NCBI GenBank assembly: GCA_035582835.1
Contig: JAYKAV010003363.1
Coordinates: forward strand, 24,245 to 88,244
Reading direction: 5' to 3'
Source of the DNA: Phoebastria nigripes
Taxonomy: Eukaryota; Chordata; Aves; Procellariiformes; Diomedeidae
Length of the DNA stretch: 64,000 bases
The translations under genes were made by a program, and so were the position numbers. Positions within the stretch are counted from its first letter, which is position 1. The number at the start of each line of letters is the position of its first letter. The notes beneath the pieces were generated by a model, which worked only from the letters and a program-made list of their open reading frames with translations, searched no databases and had not been told where the DNA came from. Of this stretch, positions 36,651 through 50,100 are shown in pieces.

Positions 36651-39600
36651 ACAACAAAATAAACCCTGGAAGTAAGCGCAAATTGAAAAGGAGGAATTAA
36701 GGGGCAGTATTACCGCAGTACCACCTGGCATTACACACACTCATCCATACGTGTTTTGCAACTGTGCAGACACAGCTGTTGTAAACTGCAATTTAATCTG
36801 CTGCTGCTATTTTGAACTTGTCAGTGTTCTCCTTTTAATCCAGACCAACTGTTGCATTTTTTAATATTCAAACTTTGTGAATGAATTTGAGGAAAAACAG
36901 GGGAGTACTGGTATGTTCTATGAAAAGCGATGGTGTTTTGCACCGAGGAGGTGCTAGTTCTTTTGGGATCTTAGTAAGAAAGGCACTGGCACTCAAAGCT
37001 GGTTAGATAATTTATTAAGAACAGAAATTATAGAAAAGGTGACAGCAATCTTATGTCCCTCTTGAAGCTGGGAAGCACAGTTGTTGCAGAATCAGATGAG
37101 CCCCTCCTCACGGGTCACGGCATGTTGCACGGCGTTGCGGTCCATGGTGGGGTTTGCCAGCTCTGTGTTCACTGGCACTCTTAGGTAGAGACTCATCAGT
37201 CACTGACAGCTGTCAAGTTTGGAATCTGGACTCAGCTTTGATGAGTCCCTTGGGCAGTGCGCTCCAATACTCTTATCTCAATGAAGGTATGGTTCCCAAA
37301 GCGGTGCATATATCATTTGAAGTGCACAAGGTAAGGCACTATTCATATAATTATGATTGAATACATACTGAATACATGCAAATTGGTTACTTATGCATTT
37401 ACTGTGTATACCTTGATTAATTATGCTATTGTATAAAGCGGTTGCATGGTATCCATGGTACAGAGGCATACACATGAGTAATCATGGATTACCCTGTTGG
37501 TAGGCACTCACAGGCTCTTCAGAGTGCACCTGTGTACATGAGAAGGCAGCAAGCACACAGATCTCTAACTCCTCGTACAATAGTCTTCCAGCTGCCTCAC
37601 TACAGATAGGAAAGACTGCATGGAGGAGTTGTTAATGAGTATTAGTGACATTTCTTATCACCTGATATGTTCAGGATAGCCTCCTAGATCCCAAAGCAAT
37701 GACAGTCTCCAAGCAATGGTGTTTCTATGCTGACACAGATCATTAGACTTCAGTTCCAGCAAAATAAGNTGGAAAACCCAAGGGTTGCTTGGACTGGATT
37801 GGGAACCTAAGCATACCAACTATGAGGAGAAATGCCTAAAGAATGAAACATTCAAGGAAGACAAGTTGATCTCCAATAAGAAAAAAAGTGCTTCTCAATA
37901 CAGTGCCTCTTCTGAGGTCTCTGCTCTATTTGAGCAAGTAGTTTCATTACACTTTTCATCAGATTAAGTTTTTATTTATTATTTGGTTTAAGTTTCAGAC
38001 CAGAATTCTTTACCAAAGCTGAATTGCCAAAAGCAGAATATATCACTGTCATATTTTTCCTTGTGTCAGTTTCAATTGGAATTGATTTCCAGTTCTGATT
38101 TGCTTTGCTGCACGTGCTCTTGACAGGAGAATATTTGGTACAGCTCTATGCTTTCCTGACACATATTAGCCAATGACCTCAATATTTAAAATGAGGCTTG
38201 CATACCTTTGCCATAGCCACTAAGAAACGAGTTAAGAATTCTCTGCCCTATCACATCAGATCAGCCACCTCTTTACCCAGATTGAAAAGTAGGCCAAAGA
38301 CATTCACATTTTTCCAGGCCTTACAGAAGAGCTAAACGAGCTTTGAAAACTATTGCTATTTTTACAATGCCTTGGTAAGCTTGCTGTGAAAAGGTATGCT
38401 TACAAGGTACCGTTTTGTACTACAGTCCTTGCCAGAAAAAATGATCTGATGTTAGCAGGCCCTGGCACCTCGTGAAGAGCAAGAATGCATCTAGCTAATC
38501 ACAAATATTGTAATTTTGCCAAGGTTTTTTTTCACACATTCAGTTTTTAAAGGAAAAACAAACTGACCTGTCTCAGTTCAGATAGAAACAATTTCCAGCA
38601 ACTGGATCCAGAGGAATTAAAACTTGTTTAGAAACATAATTGCGAATTAGTAGCCTAGTTAATCACTTACATACAGAATGGAATAATATTCAAAAGGTTA
38701 TTCATTATCAAATCGTATAGATCATGGCAGTCAACAGATTTGCATCAAGATTTTCAAGTTACAATATTTGATTTTTAGAAGTGCACTGTTAGATATTTAA
38801 GGGGCACTCCTCATTCCTAACTGTCCTTTCATGTGTAACTTCTGACCTTTCCCATCCCTTCAAAGGAAGCTTTTCAAGCTTTATTTTTTGCTGCTTTTTG
38901 CTGCAAGAAGGATCCAAGCAGCGGCCCATTGCTAAAATGCATTGACTGACCTGTAGGGGAAAAGCGGTTCCTCACCTTTCTCCTTACTTTTAACGCTAGT
39001 TGGTTTACCCTCGACAAAACACAGCAAATGGTGGAAGCGTAGTCGTCTCCCTTTAAGACAACTGTAGCTTTATGAGCAGCAAGACCTTATGCCTATCACT
39101 ATATGTACCAGGGTACCTATGCACGATGAGAAACCGAAGGGCAGCATGTCAAGATGACCTTTGACATCTCTCTATACTGTGGGTTTATGTCAAACTCAAT
39201 CACTGCAACTGCTTCATTTTTTAATGGGATTTTGCACCTTTAGCATAGTAAATGGTGATAGGAAAAGAGTATCCTTCAAGATGGAGTATCATATTCATGT
39301 ATGCCAGAATAATAGCATTAAACACTGCTGTCTGGTGCAAGCCCCTTACCCACCCCCCTGTTAAAAACAATAAAACCCCTCTGGTAATACACATCCTGCC
39401 TCTGACTGATCATATTTGTCATTTGAAACATTGCTTCAGAGGGGCTTTGGGTTGCTTAAGGGGTCATTTGTAGACAGAAGAAGAAAGAAATAAAATCTGT
39501 ACATAAATCTGTCCGATCAGCAGATTTCAGTGTTCAGTTTTGTCACTCTTTTAGTCACAAAATTCAAGCAGCATTTCTAAACTGCCATCATTCAGAGATT

Positions 39601-39888
39601 TCCTTTCAGCGAAGAAACACCTCCGTAATTCAAAGCTACCTGATAGCCAGTCTTCGAAATTACCGTTAAATACAGACTCCGTTATAAAGATGTAGCTTGT
39701 ACTTCACAAAACTGTATTTTTTTAACAGTGGTAGTCCACAGGCTGTACACACACAGGAGAAGGTACAGAACAAATTTATGCTCAAAGCTTTGTATGTAAC
39801 GGAACAGTTATGAGACAAAAAAATTCATTTTTTCCTCTCTGGCACATATTTCCACATTAAGCATATTTCCTCCTAGTTTACTTGCAAA

Positions 39889-39966
39889 AATTAAATTAAA
39901 ATTGATTTTAATTTTAAAAATTAAAAAAATTAAAAAAATTAAAATTTTCATTAAAATGAAATTAAA
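39889..39966. repeat. A/T-only low-complexity patch
   Basis: Runs of ATTAAA and AAATTTTA-like words, almost without G or C, with several short self-complementary stretches. No unit of fixed length. Confidence 0.85.
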
Positions 39967-41191
39967 ACAAGTATCTACTAAATGTAGATTTATTCCTAGA
40001 CTTCCAATTCACTCGCTTTATGCAGACAAGTGATAACATTGCAGTTTTATGGAGGTACCTCTGTATGCATGTATCGGAGTTGTAGCAGAAAACAAGAAGG
40101 AAAAACACATTGTAGCACTGTTCTGGTGTGAAGTCCATCCGTAGCTTTACCACAAATAGGAACTTATTAATTGTAACGTAATTCTGCTATACGTTTTTCA
40201 AGCACTTCGGATCTGGTAATCCTTCATCGGATGGATGTTTCCACAAACCATCGTTCAGACTGGGAATTTCATGTATAGGAAATGCTGTGAACAGGAGCTG
40301 CAGCAAACTGTCTCATAAAGACTCTCTACTATCACTTACTGCCTTTGCTACAGTCCTCTGAAACTGTTCTTCCCTTCTCTCTCCATTTTCTGCTGAATTT
40401 CCTTGTTTCCAATTCTTAATATTCATTGTTCAGTACACTTGGAATAATGCTTATTTGAAATAAATTCTTATTGGAAATGTTTTCTCTGCTCCACTGAAGA
40501 AAATTTTCTGCAGTGCTCCCATTCCACCTGAAGAACCTGAAAACATATATTTGCTTAATTTTTTCACAACTCCATTTCAATATTTGGCCTTGCCCCTCTT
40601 TGCAGTGCCCCAGTTCCTGCCAGTTTCATGTATTAATGCAATGGCTTTGGCCAAAAAGTGACCTAACGTGAATAAATTCTTGTGATGTAAAACACTGTGG
40701 TATTGAAGAGCTAAAGCACTCATCCCTGTTAACACAATAAACTCTCTTCCTTCTGTTGCAAACCTCAGCTTTTTAGCCTGTGGGCTCTGCTGTCTTTTTT
40801 GCAATCCCACTTCCTGCTGCTCAGTAGCCAAAGGATTAGTATTAAGCAAAGCATTTCAGTCTCATCTGTAAATCTCTGGATCCCGTAACAGCAAAAGCTG
40901 ATGAGAAAGTTCAATCACCACTGAACAGCAGGTCACCTACCAGGAATGCCTCCTTGTTTCTGCACTATATGTTATTTATTTACATTCTGTCTTTCCAGTT
41001 GGAGTTTCAAGAGAGTGTGAGGCATCCAAGAGCTTACATTCAACTGACTTTAGACAGACTTCCAATTGTAAGTGTTTAAACCCCCTTAAAACAAGGACTT
41101 CAAGGAGCCCAATCATACAGGCATTCCTGAAAATATTATTCCACATTTATTTTGTTTTCTGTTGTTCATTTTTCTTTCTGAAAACTCTCGT

Positions 41192-41241
41192 GGTTTTGGT
41201 TTGGTTTTTTTTTTTTGTTTTGTTTTTGTTTTTGTTTTTTT
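41192..41241. repeat. (TTTTG)n/T-rich simple repeat
   Basis: GGTTTTGGTTTGG passes into a T run and then three TTTTTG units. Confidence 0.88.
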
Positions 41242-42243
41242 TTAATTACAATTTTACCATTTTTATGCACTCACTGTGTAACTGGAGGGGGGGACGGGCT
41301 CATGTGTCTTTATTGTTCTTTTATAGTTTTTTTTTTTATTTTCCCTCATAGCTCCTCCTTTACAATCAGATATTCTTTGCCCTTGCCTGTGGTGATGTTG
41401 CTGTGTGGTATATACTTCACAGTCCATGCATATTTGCCATTTAGCTACATTTCTAGTAAGATGCTGATGTTTTGATGCAGTTACCCTGTATGCTGGGATG
41501 TATGCGGATGGAGAAGATGAGACACCAGGAAGACATGCCTGGAGTTTTCATTGGTTCTGAGTGTACCAACGTTAAACTGATCTACTATTGGTTCAACTTT
41601 TGAGTGTCTTTAAATACATTATGATCTATTTCAGTAATTTTTGTAAATTATTAAAATAGACATTTGACCTTTTATTAATGTTTTAGAAACTTAAATCACA
41701 TACCTGGCTAAGAAACTGACCAAGGGAAATGTGACTTCTGTTTCTATTAAGGAGGTTGCTGGTAACAGCTAAAAGTCATTGCTGCCTGAGATGCTCAGTT
41801 TTCAGAAACTGGAGTCTGTTGGTGCTGTAAGTTCAGGACACAGCAATCTCAAGATCTCCATCCATCAGTCAGCTATACACAGGCCTCAGCATTGACCAGG
41901 ATGAGTAATTAAAGGTCAGAGTCCCATCTCAGTGACTTCCATTGCTCCATATAAAGGCTACCAATGAGACACAAACATTTTCAACTCTCTGTGCACTAAT
42001 TCCTTTCTATACAGTGATCTTTAGTATTGTCAAATACATAGTTTTTCATTACTAATTAAAATTATTTCTATGAGTTATATTTAGAAAGAGAATTAAACAT
42101 GTATGTTGCAATCTAACAAACCATACAAACATTCATTTGGAGCATTTTCTTGGATGAAGGCTACTGATGACAAAGTTCTCAGAGTCTTGTGAACAAGGAA
42201 CTAAAAGTCAAATACAAAAAAACCCTCAATATGTGGAAAAATC

Positions 42244-42249
42244 TTTATT
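42244..42249 (-). terminator. POT1: Possible distal polyadenylation signal for POT1
   Basis: AATAAA on the minus strand, about 1.8 kb past the POT1 stop. It is followed in the transcript direction by a T-rich stretch. This would imply a long 3' UTR and is only one of several candidates. Confidence 0.3.
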
Positions 42250-43672
42250 AAACTTTTTAATACAATATTCAACAGTAGAAAAATCAAGTGACGTATATGC
42301 AGAGTTTTCTGGCAGGGACCTCAGACAAGGGATGTGGCGAAATTGATTTAGTTTACACTGAAGTTCTAAACATATTCTTACCTATTACTTTACAAAGACT
42401 TATTTAGAAAAAATGTACAATATCAGTATCCATCAGAGTTGTTAAAAAATAAAAAACATTTCCTTCCAGTGTTTTCATACACTATATACAAGAAAAGTAG
42501 AAAAGATTGCCTTCAGTTTAACCCCTATCTTCTGAAATCATTTGGACATGGCCAGTGTCTAAAGTTTTATAATATCCATTTAATAACCTGTTATAATTAT
42601 TTTTCACTTATGTATTTATTCACAGATTCAGGCAAGCTTTCATAAGCCAGTACTGCTCTTTGGTAAGCTGCTTGTTTAATTCCAAAGTTGGTTTTTTTCC
42701 TACTTTTAAAAGGAAATATCCACAAACCACTTTTAATATTGGTTCTCCCTATACAGCAATCAATAAAGAACATAATTTCCTGGTTTATGACACATAAACC
42801 CAGTATAATTTTTTAGAGTACCAGAAAATTATCAGAAGATAATCATTTAGATGAAATTTTAAATGACAAATTGCATAATCTACTAAACAGCCCTGAAAAA
42901 TTAAAAGATAAAATGTCATCTACTATCAAAATAATAATCTACTTACAAGTATTCCATCTTGCTTCTGAACTCCCTTAAAAACCAGCTGTTGTAAATATTA
43001 TGTAATTTTGCTCTGATGGAAAACATTTGATTTGACAGAAATTTCTACATTAATTATCACTGGAGAAACATGTCCTGAATTTGTCCTATGGACTTCTGAA
43101 TACAAAGTAAAACCACCAAGTAATTTTTCTAGTCCAGCAGTATTTTCAAGCCATGATATCACTAGATCACTTCTGTATCTCTAAATTTAGTCATACAATC
43201 TGATTATGTAAGACAGAAAAGGCAGATATGGGCAGTGTAATCTGACAGTAAATTTAGCCAGATACGTGAGAGCTCTTGAAAACACAGACCCAGCTAACAA
43301 GCATGCTAACAACTTTGGTACCTAATATGGCCACCTTAAAAATCATTACCATCTAGCGAATGTCAATATTCATTTTACAATTTTACACTACCTTACTTTC
43401 ATGGCTTGACTTTAATTTTAGTAATAATCATTACATGGTCACATTCATAACTCCATCAAAATCTATAGTAACTGGTACACATAGCAGTTACCTTAGATTA
43501 ACAGGAAGAGTTCTGTCTACATGTACATATCAGTGCAAAATCAAAGAAATCTCTAAAACCGGACAACCTCCCTGTCAAACTGGCTTACTGAAAACAGTAA
43601 CATATGCTTGCACAAAGTAGTCTGTGAGAAAGTTTACTGAAGAGCTCCTTTTCCCTATTTCTGCTGACATCA

Positions 43673-43678
43673 TTTATT
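43673..43678 (-). terminator. POT1: Possible proximal polyadenylation signal for POT1
   Basis: The first canonical AATAAA on the minus strand after the stop codon, about 370 nt downstream of it, followed by a stretch with TTTGTG. The segment 43673-44049 would then be 3' UTR. Confidence 0.4.
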
Positions 43679-44049
43679 TTAATACAGAAATGACCAAAGC
43701 AGTAGCATTCTGACTATATTTCTAAGTAAAACTCACCAGTTGAGAGTAACCTCATCACTGCCTTTTTGAAGGATAGATGGGTACTAGATTGCTTCCATCA
43801 GGCTCAGCCAAGCAGCCTCCAATGAAAAGCTTAGCACCTCTACTTGCACTCAGATCACAGGGCTGTATGCTGGCAAAGCAGTAAATACATCAAAGCATAA
43901 TTCCCATTCATATTAATATATAAACCAAAACTTCATACATACAGGCTGAATTCCTAAGAAAGGAACAAAGATTTTTTTATACAGTCTCTGATCCCAAAAA
44001 CCCCCAAAATTGGATTCTTGCTGGATTACTTCCTATTAGCAACACATCA

Positions 44050-44162
44050 CTATACAACATCTTCAGCAACTGTAGTGTCAAAAATTTGGTAATAAACTTG
44101 ATGTTTCATCGCATCTCTGACATTATAGGACTTGATGAAGCATTCCAGCCATGGCAAGTCAT
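44050..44162 (-). CDS. POT1: POT1 terminal coding exon with stop codon
   Basis: 113 bp, encoding [14 protein letters not shown], then [14 protein letters not shown] and TAG (44050-44052). Human ends [13 protein letters not shown]. The acceptor is GTTTGTAG. The 3' UTR continues leftward. Confidence 0.97.
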
Positions 44163-47100
44163 CTACAAACAAAACCCAAATTATTGTTTAATACTCATTT
44201 CTAACTTTTATAGGAGAGAAGTATAACTTGAGCAGGATCTTAACTAGGTTATCTAAATATATACAACAGTTAATAGGAAGAAAAATGAATTACTAATTTT
44301 GAAATTCCAATTTGTATCTTAAAATTTCCCGCACCATCTGAAATGGTGTTCAGTGACAATCTTCCAAGCCTCGCCCTCCCCGCCCCAGCGCCCCCTGAAA
44401 CACTTGGTACCAGTAGTTGTACCACAGTATAGCACACATAAAGACTTTCCAATAACAAAAATTCATCTCCATGTGTCTCAATGAGACAATTTCATTGGTC
44501 TCAAAGGGAACATCCTTTACGGCCTTTACAATAGGGCCACTTTTTATAAGTATGGTAAAGACTCCAGCATGGTCGTGGTGGTCACTGACAGCCATGTACT
44601 TAGAGGGAGTGCGCTCTGAAGGTCGGAGCTGCAGCAGAGACATATAGCTACCTTGGATGTGTGTAGTTCAGGCAGAGCTACTTTCTGCCACAATAGAAAT
44701 ACTGCACAAAAACCTCTGTGACTGGATTTGGATTAAGTTTTTGTTCAATTTCCATGGATGTTTCCTGTAGCAAGGGATGCTCTAAATCAGCATGTGCATT
44801 CAAAAGTAGAATCTCACCCAAAGCATGTGCCATACGCTGAATTCCCTTTCAGTTTTCCCTAATGTACTGTGACATTCAGTATGAGAGTGTTCTGGTTAAC
44901 TTCCATATGAATACAAATGACATGTTAGTGCCTGCACAGACATGACTGTATTCACACATCACTGCCTGCTACATGAGAATTCACTGAACCATTACTTTTC
45001 TTTCTCAAAAGGCAGTTCTACTGTTAAAGAAATGTATCAGAACAAATTAACTGGAACTCTCCTTACAGACTCCTGTATTTCTCTGTTCTGAGTTTTGCCC
45101 ATGCATAAGTTGAATTCTAAGACTTCGCATATGCAATAGCAGATTGAAAGATCCTTTCTCTTCCCATCCCCCTTTTAAAATAGTGGCAAGCTGACCTAAT
45201 TTTCTTCCTGGAGGACAGAGGGTATTCATGGTCATCTGCATCTTTTGCTGAAGAAAATTATTAGTTAAGATTTCAGAGGCAGGAATTTGGAAGAACTTTT
45301 CCTGGAATAGAACAGAAAAGTATGAGGTGTTGGAAGAAGGGTAAGAAATAATTAGCCAGAACCCTGACTGCATGTTCTTTTATCATTTAAGGAACTTAAA
45401 ATTATCCAGATAGGTAACACAACAGAAGAACAATATTATTTCTAAAAGTGTTCAGATACAGAAAAAAAACAAACTTTCTGAAAAAATTAATAGTCTGTAT
45501 TCCAGTACCCTTGAGTATTCAGGGCCTACAGCCACCCAGAAAGCACACGTGTAGGTCTGTATATATAACTGGCAGATATTCCTTCATAAACCTCCATAAC
45601 CAATGTTATGGCCGGAGAGGATGGTCAGTCCTCCTCAACAGTCCCTCACTGCAGTGAGCAGAACATTTTGGGAGGAACAAAGTCACTTGAAAACAAGGGG
45701 GCACTGCAACCTGGCTTCATACAAGTGGAACTCCCTTAGTTTGAGTTTCATTTTTTTATAGTTTTAGAAACAATGGAGAAAGGCTTATACTGTGGGATAC
45801 ATTTCTGAATGGAGGAGTAAAATAAAGAATGGAACACTGAAACATTAAATAAACCTTTTCTGTGTATTTTTAAACCACATGCAGTAAGCATGACTGACAA
45901 ACTCCCATTTTATTCTTTCTAAGTTTGTTACCTGATTTTGTATCTCTAAAGGCTCATCATCTTATACCTTCTCAAAGTGAGCTAAGGTTTTTGATGGCAA
46001 TTTCTCCTTTTTGTTAAAAGACACAAATACAGAATAATCTGCATTTGTATAATTTTTGTAGTACATGTTTAATGAAAGTGATCAGAAGTTAGCAGATAAT
46101 CCAGCAGCAAAATTGACAACTTTTTCCTCTCACTCTTCCAATTCTTCTTCTGACTATAAAAATTTCTGATTTTTTCCTTCAATGACTTTTCCTATAAAGA
46201 GGAGAGGGAAGAAAAGAACTGAGAGCATTCCTACAGAAGTGCGACTGGAAACTAGTGTAAAGTTGCACTTCAAAGTAGCCCAGTTCCTTCTCAGGCAGTG
46301 CTGAAGGACCTGAGTTTAGGCTTGGAACGTATTGGCTTGTCTTTGAAGTACCACCAGCAGGAATGCTAGCAGCTGGCACTTCAGAAGACATTGTGGTTTT
46401 TTTCCTGCAGCTAAGTTGTAGTACTGAGCAGTATCTGATAAGAATCTGAGCTACCCTGAAGTAGAGATTTTTGGAATTCTGCATCAAGAGATGGTTTAAA
46501 ATCTTTTCCCCCACCTTCCTTTCACAGTTTAGTTTCTCGATATAAAAAGGAAAGAGGACAGTAGAAGGAAAAGATGACTAGTTGAAATGGGGATTGCAGT
46601 CTTTGACCTCCTTTGCTGCTAATACACTGTGTATTTTAAGAAAACACACTTGCATTTTTTCCAATATTATATTTACTTACAGTCTTAAAATTAAACAAGG
46701 AAGAGTATTCCCTTCAAAGCCCCATTCAAAGTTGTTTAGTACAATGGTGGAAAATATGTAGATATATACACATTAAATAGCATTGCTGTGGGGGAAAAAA
46801 AAAATCCCACTAAATTGTTTTTCTGTCCCATTTTGGACAAAGTTTTAACTCTGAAGTGCCACTACACTGACTATTTTCCACTTGGGTAGATAGATTACTC
46901 CAAATGTGTATTGTGAGATCCTGATATTCCCAGCTGTGAATTGCTGGAATAAGAAAACACACAAATGCACTTATAGAAGGACAAAAGGTACAATGTAATA
47001 CTAATCTATTTTAGATTATAATTCTCTTCTTTACCAAGTTCTTCTCACTTTTTTATTATTTTACCTTTTTGAAATTATTGACATACCATCTCAAAATTTA

Positions 47101-50100
47101 GGGTAGTAACTAAAATGGGTGTGTGGATGTGTGTGTAAAAAACAAAAAACAAAAAACCAAAAAACCCCAAAAGGTAAAACAAAAGGAAAAAAAAAAAACA
47201 CAAAATACATAGCAACAGATATTTCTACTGCACACAAAAATACATGTAAAGGAGTAAATTCACTAAGGAGGACTAGATGTATACAATTCATCTTCAGCCC
47301 TAAATTGGAGATGTAGGAAGCAATGACCAGCTCTTGTCAGTCAGAAATCCTCCACCTTCAGCATCACAAAAAATTCTTACTCAAACCACCTTTTGCATCA
47401 AACTGCTAATCTAATAATAAAGCTTATGAATTGGAGTAAAAAGGAAACAAATAAAAAAAATCCTGAAGAGTAATCGGTAGTTTACTGTCAAAATGGGAGA
47501 TGCCCAAAGTGGATTCTGCAAGGGATTGTCCGAAGTCTGGTGATTTTGAGAATTTTCATTAGTGACATGCTTTATGGAATAGCAAATAGGCCCACTATGT
47601 TTACAGACAAAACCAAGCTGGGGAGGGGGGGTATTCCTGCAAGAATACAGGAGTAAAGACTTAGAATTAATTTTTTACAAACTTGAGAGCTAGTAGGACA
47701 AAAAAACCCAACCCCCCACACTTTCCACCAGATACATGTATAAAATACTGCTTTTAAGCAAGCCAGATCAACTGCTCAAACAAAGAATAAGGAATAATTT
47801 CTTAAAGCCGAGGTTCTACTCAGAGATGAAAGGATTATACCATGAATCACTAAGCAAGAAATTAAGTGATCACCATACTGGCTTATATATATAGAAGCAT
47901 TATCTGGCAATGCCTCATGCTAGGGTACTGTTTTAGCACTTCAAGGAAGATGTGGGCCACCTGGGAAGAACCCAGAAGAACAACAGTGAGGATGGTCAGA
48001 GTTTTCAAAGAACTCTGGTATGGAAGAAAAAAACCTCTGATATGAAAAAAACTGTTATATGGAAGAAGATAGAATGAACAGCGTTTTTTTAGCCTTCAGA
48101 AAGTAAAATCATTATACAGTGTATACTGACAGGAAAACCATCCATTCTTCAGTGTCTCAAGTAGCAGGAATGCTCTTAAGTTGCTTCAGAGAAAACTGAA
48201 GACAGGTTAATTCTAAGGTTAGCCAAGTAGTTGAATAAACTGCTTCTGAAATCAAAACCAAATATTTGTATAGCTATAGCTGAGTCCTGCCCAGGTTCAG
48301 GGGAAGGAAGGCCTCTTCTACTTCATGGTCATATGAAACAAAAATCAAGAATTACTGAATGGATAGATTCTACTGAGAGTTAAAAAAAGAGGTAATGAGA
48401 TTTTGAACTAATCCAGAAGTTACCTGCATAAATCCTGAAACACTCCCATCATCCACACAGCATTCAGGCTGCATAATTTAACATTGCCAATAAAAGAGAA
48501 ATTCAGCCATGGAAATGTATAAAAGTCTATGGAAATACCAAATAATCTATCTACAAGTTTCAGTTTTGCCTTTATGCTTTGATATTCTATACTCTGAAAT
48601 TTTATTGAAAAATTACTAAAAATTACATTCTGTGCATCTTCATTGATGGACAGTATTAATAACATTACAGCACTTGTAACTGTCCCCGCAAAACACTGCA
48701 GGTAACATGGAATGAATATTTCTGTACATACATTTGCTATTTTAAAAACAAATAAAATCCAAACCCACATAATCTGTAGAGTCTACCTTTACCTAGATTT
48801 ACTTACATAATCAAAAAGGTATGCATTTAGTGCTCCTGTTCCATCAACCAGTGTAAACGTCATAATAAAAACATACTGGAGCAGCTCAATACCTAAAACT
48901 GATGAAAAAAAAATTGCTCTGTTTCTTAGAGTGAATATGCAAAAGACAAACCATAACAACTTGAACTGACAATATCCCTCCTTTAATAGTAACTGACTTT
49001 GAATACTATCATTAAAAGTATAAATTGACAGGCCAAAAGATAGAGGCTCTGAATAGCAAAATGTGCTTCATATTTTGAGAGCACATTGCAATTTGCCTAG
49101 AAACACTTTAATAGATGAGTCTATAAAAATGCAGAAAGATTTTTAAGTACTTATTCTCATCCTAGTAAAAGAAATGCTAATATTTGCTTAGATCTTAGAT
49201 CCTACCTTGGTAGGATCCTCCTACTCCTCCTATCCATGGAAGATTAAAGGAGACTTGCTCTTAATTCAGTGATAATAAGATAGCATTCCACCCGAAAACA
49301 TATCTTCTGAAGAAAACAATTTGTTTCATACGATGTAGTAAAAGCTACCAGGCAAAGTCTTATTCAGAAAAACTTTGCTGGCAGTTCTGAAAATATTCCA
49401 GCATAAGTAAATGACTCTAGTCATTCTCTCACTGGCAGCAGTAACTGTTATGCTGCAAACATAAATTATCTTAAACATACAAAGTTACTGCAACTCTGCA
49501 TCAGACTTTTCTGGGTACATCTACTTAAATTGGCTAGTCTTTTTATGTTCAACTGATCTGATATACTTGCAGGTTATCATTTAATCTGAAAATACAGATG
49601 GTAAAAGAATAATATATGTAAAATAGTTTAAATGCCAGAAAGTATTTAATGAATATTGTTTTCATTTTGCGAATTAAATGTCAATCACAGGTGCTGTAAC
49701 ACTGCCAGTTATACATTACTTTACATTTATTTAATAGAATATAATTATGACAGTTTATTTAAGACAACCACTGTATTGCTCAAATAGTTTTTTTCTTTTA
49801 TAAAGTCTTTACCAAGCTTAGATACCGCTAGATATTCCAACTTAATATGTTAGAACATGAATTGATAAACATGAAAATATTCTTTTCCCTTAATGTGTTG
49901 TGAAGTTTTAAGCTCCATTTTACCTCCAGGATTTGAACGTGTTGACTACATAAAGTAACACAAGAAACACACAAAGCGCGGAACACACATATGTTATAGC
50001 TTTATTCCTTTCATTTGAGTATTATTTCTTGCAGACTCTCTGGAATATGCTTAGCATTGATAAGGCTTATAGAAGATAAAAGTCTAACTTGTACTAGTCA

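Larger units (their letters stand above)
35735..43672. other. Intergenic DNA downstream of POT1, no gene seen
   Basis: AT-rich unique sequence with N bases at 35971 and 37769. It holds a 31-bp duplication (36589-36650), an A/T low-complexity patch (39889-39966) and a (TTTTG)n-like tract (41192-41241). An alternative distal POT1 polyadenylation signal may lie at 42244-42249. No exon was recognised. Confidence 0.55.

Noticed and set aside
48420..48770. 116-codon minus-strand frame next to a POT1 exon
   Set aside because: It lies in an intron, does not match POT1 and has no recognisable domain. The real exon (48807-48892) is in separate sequence.
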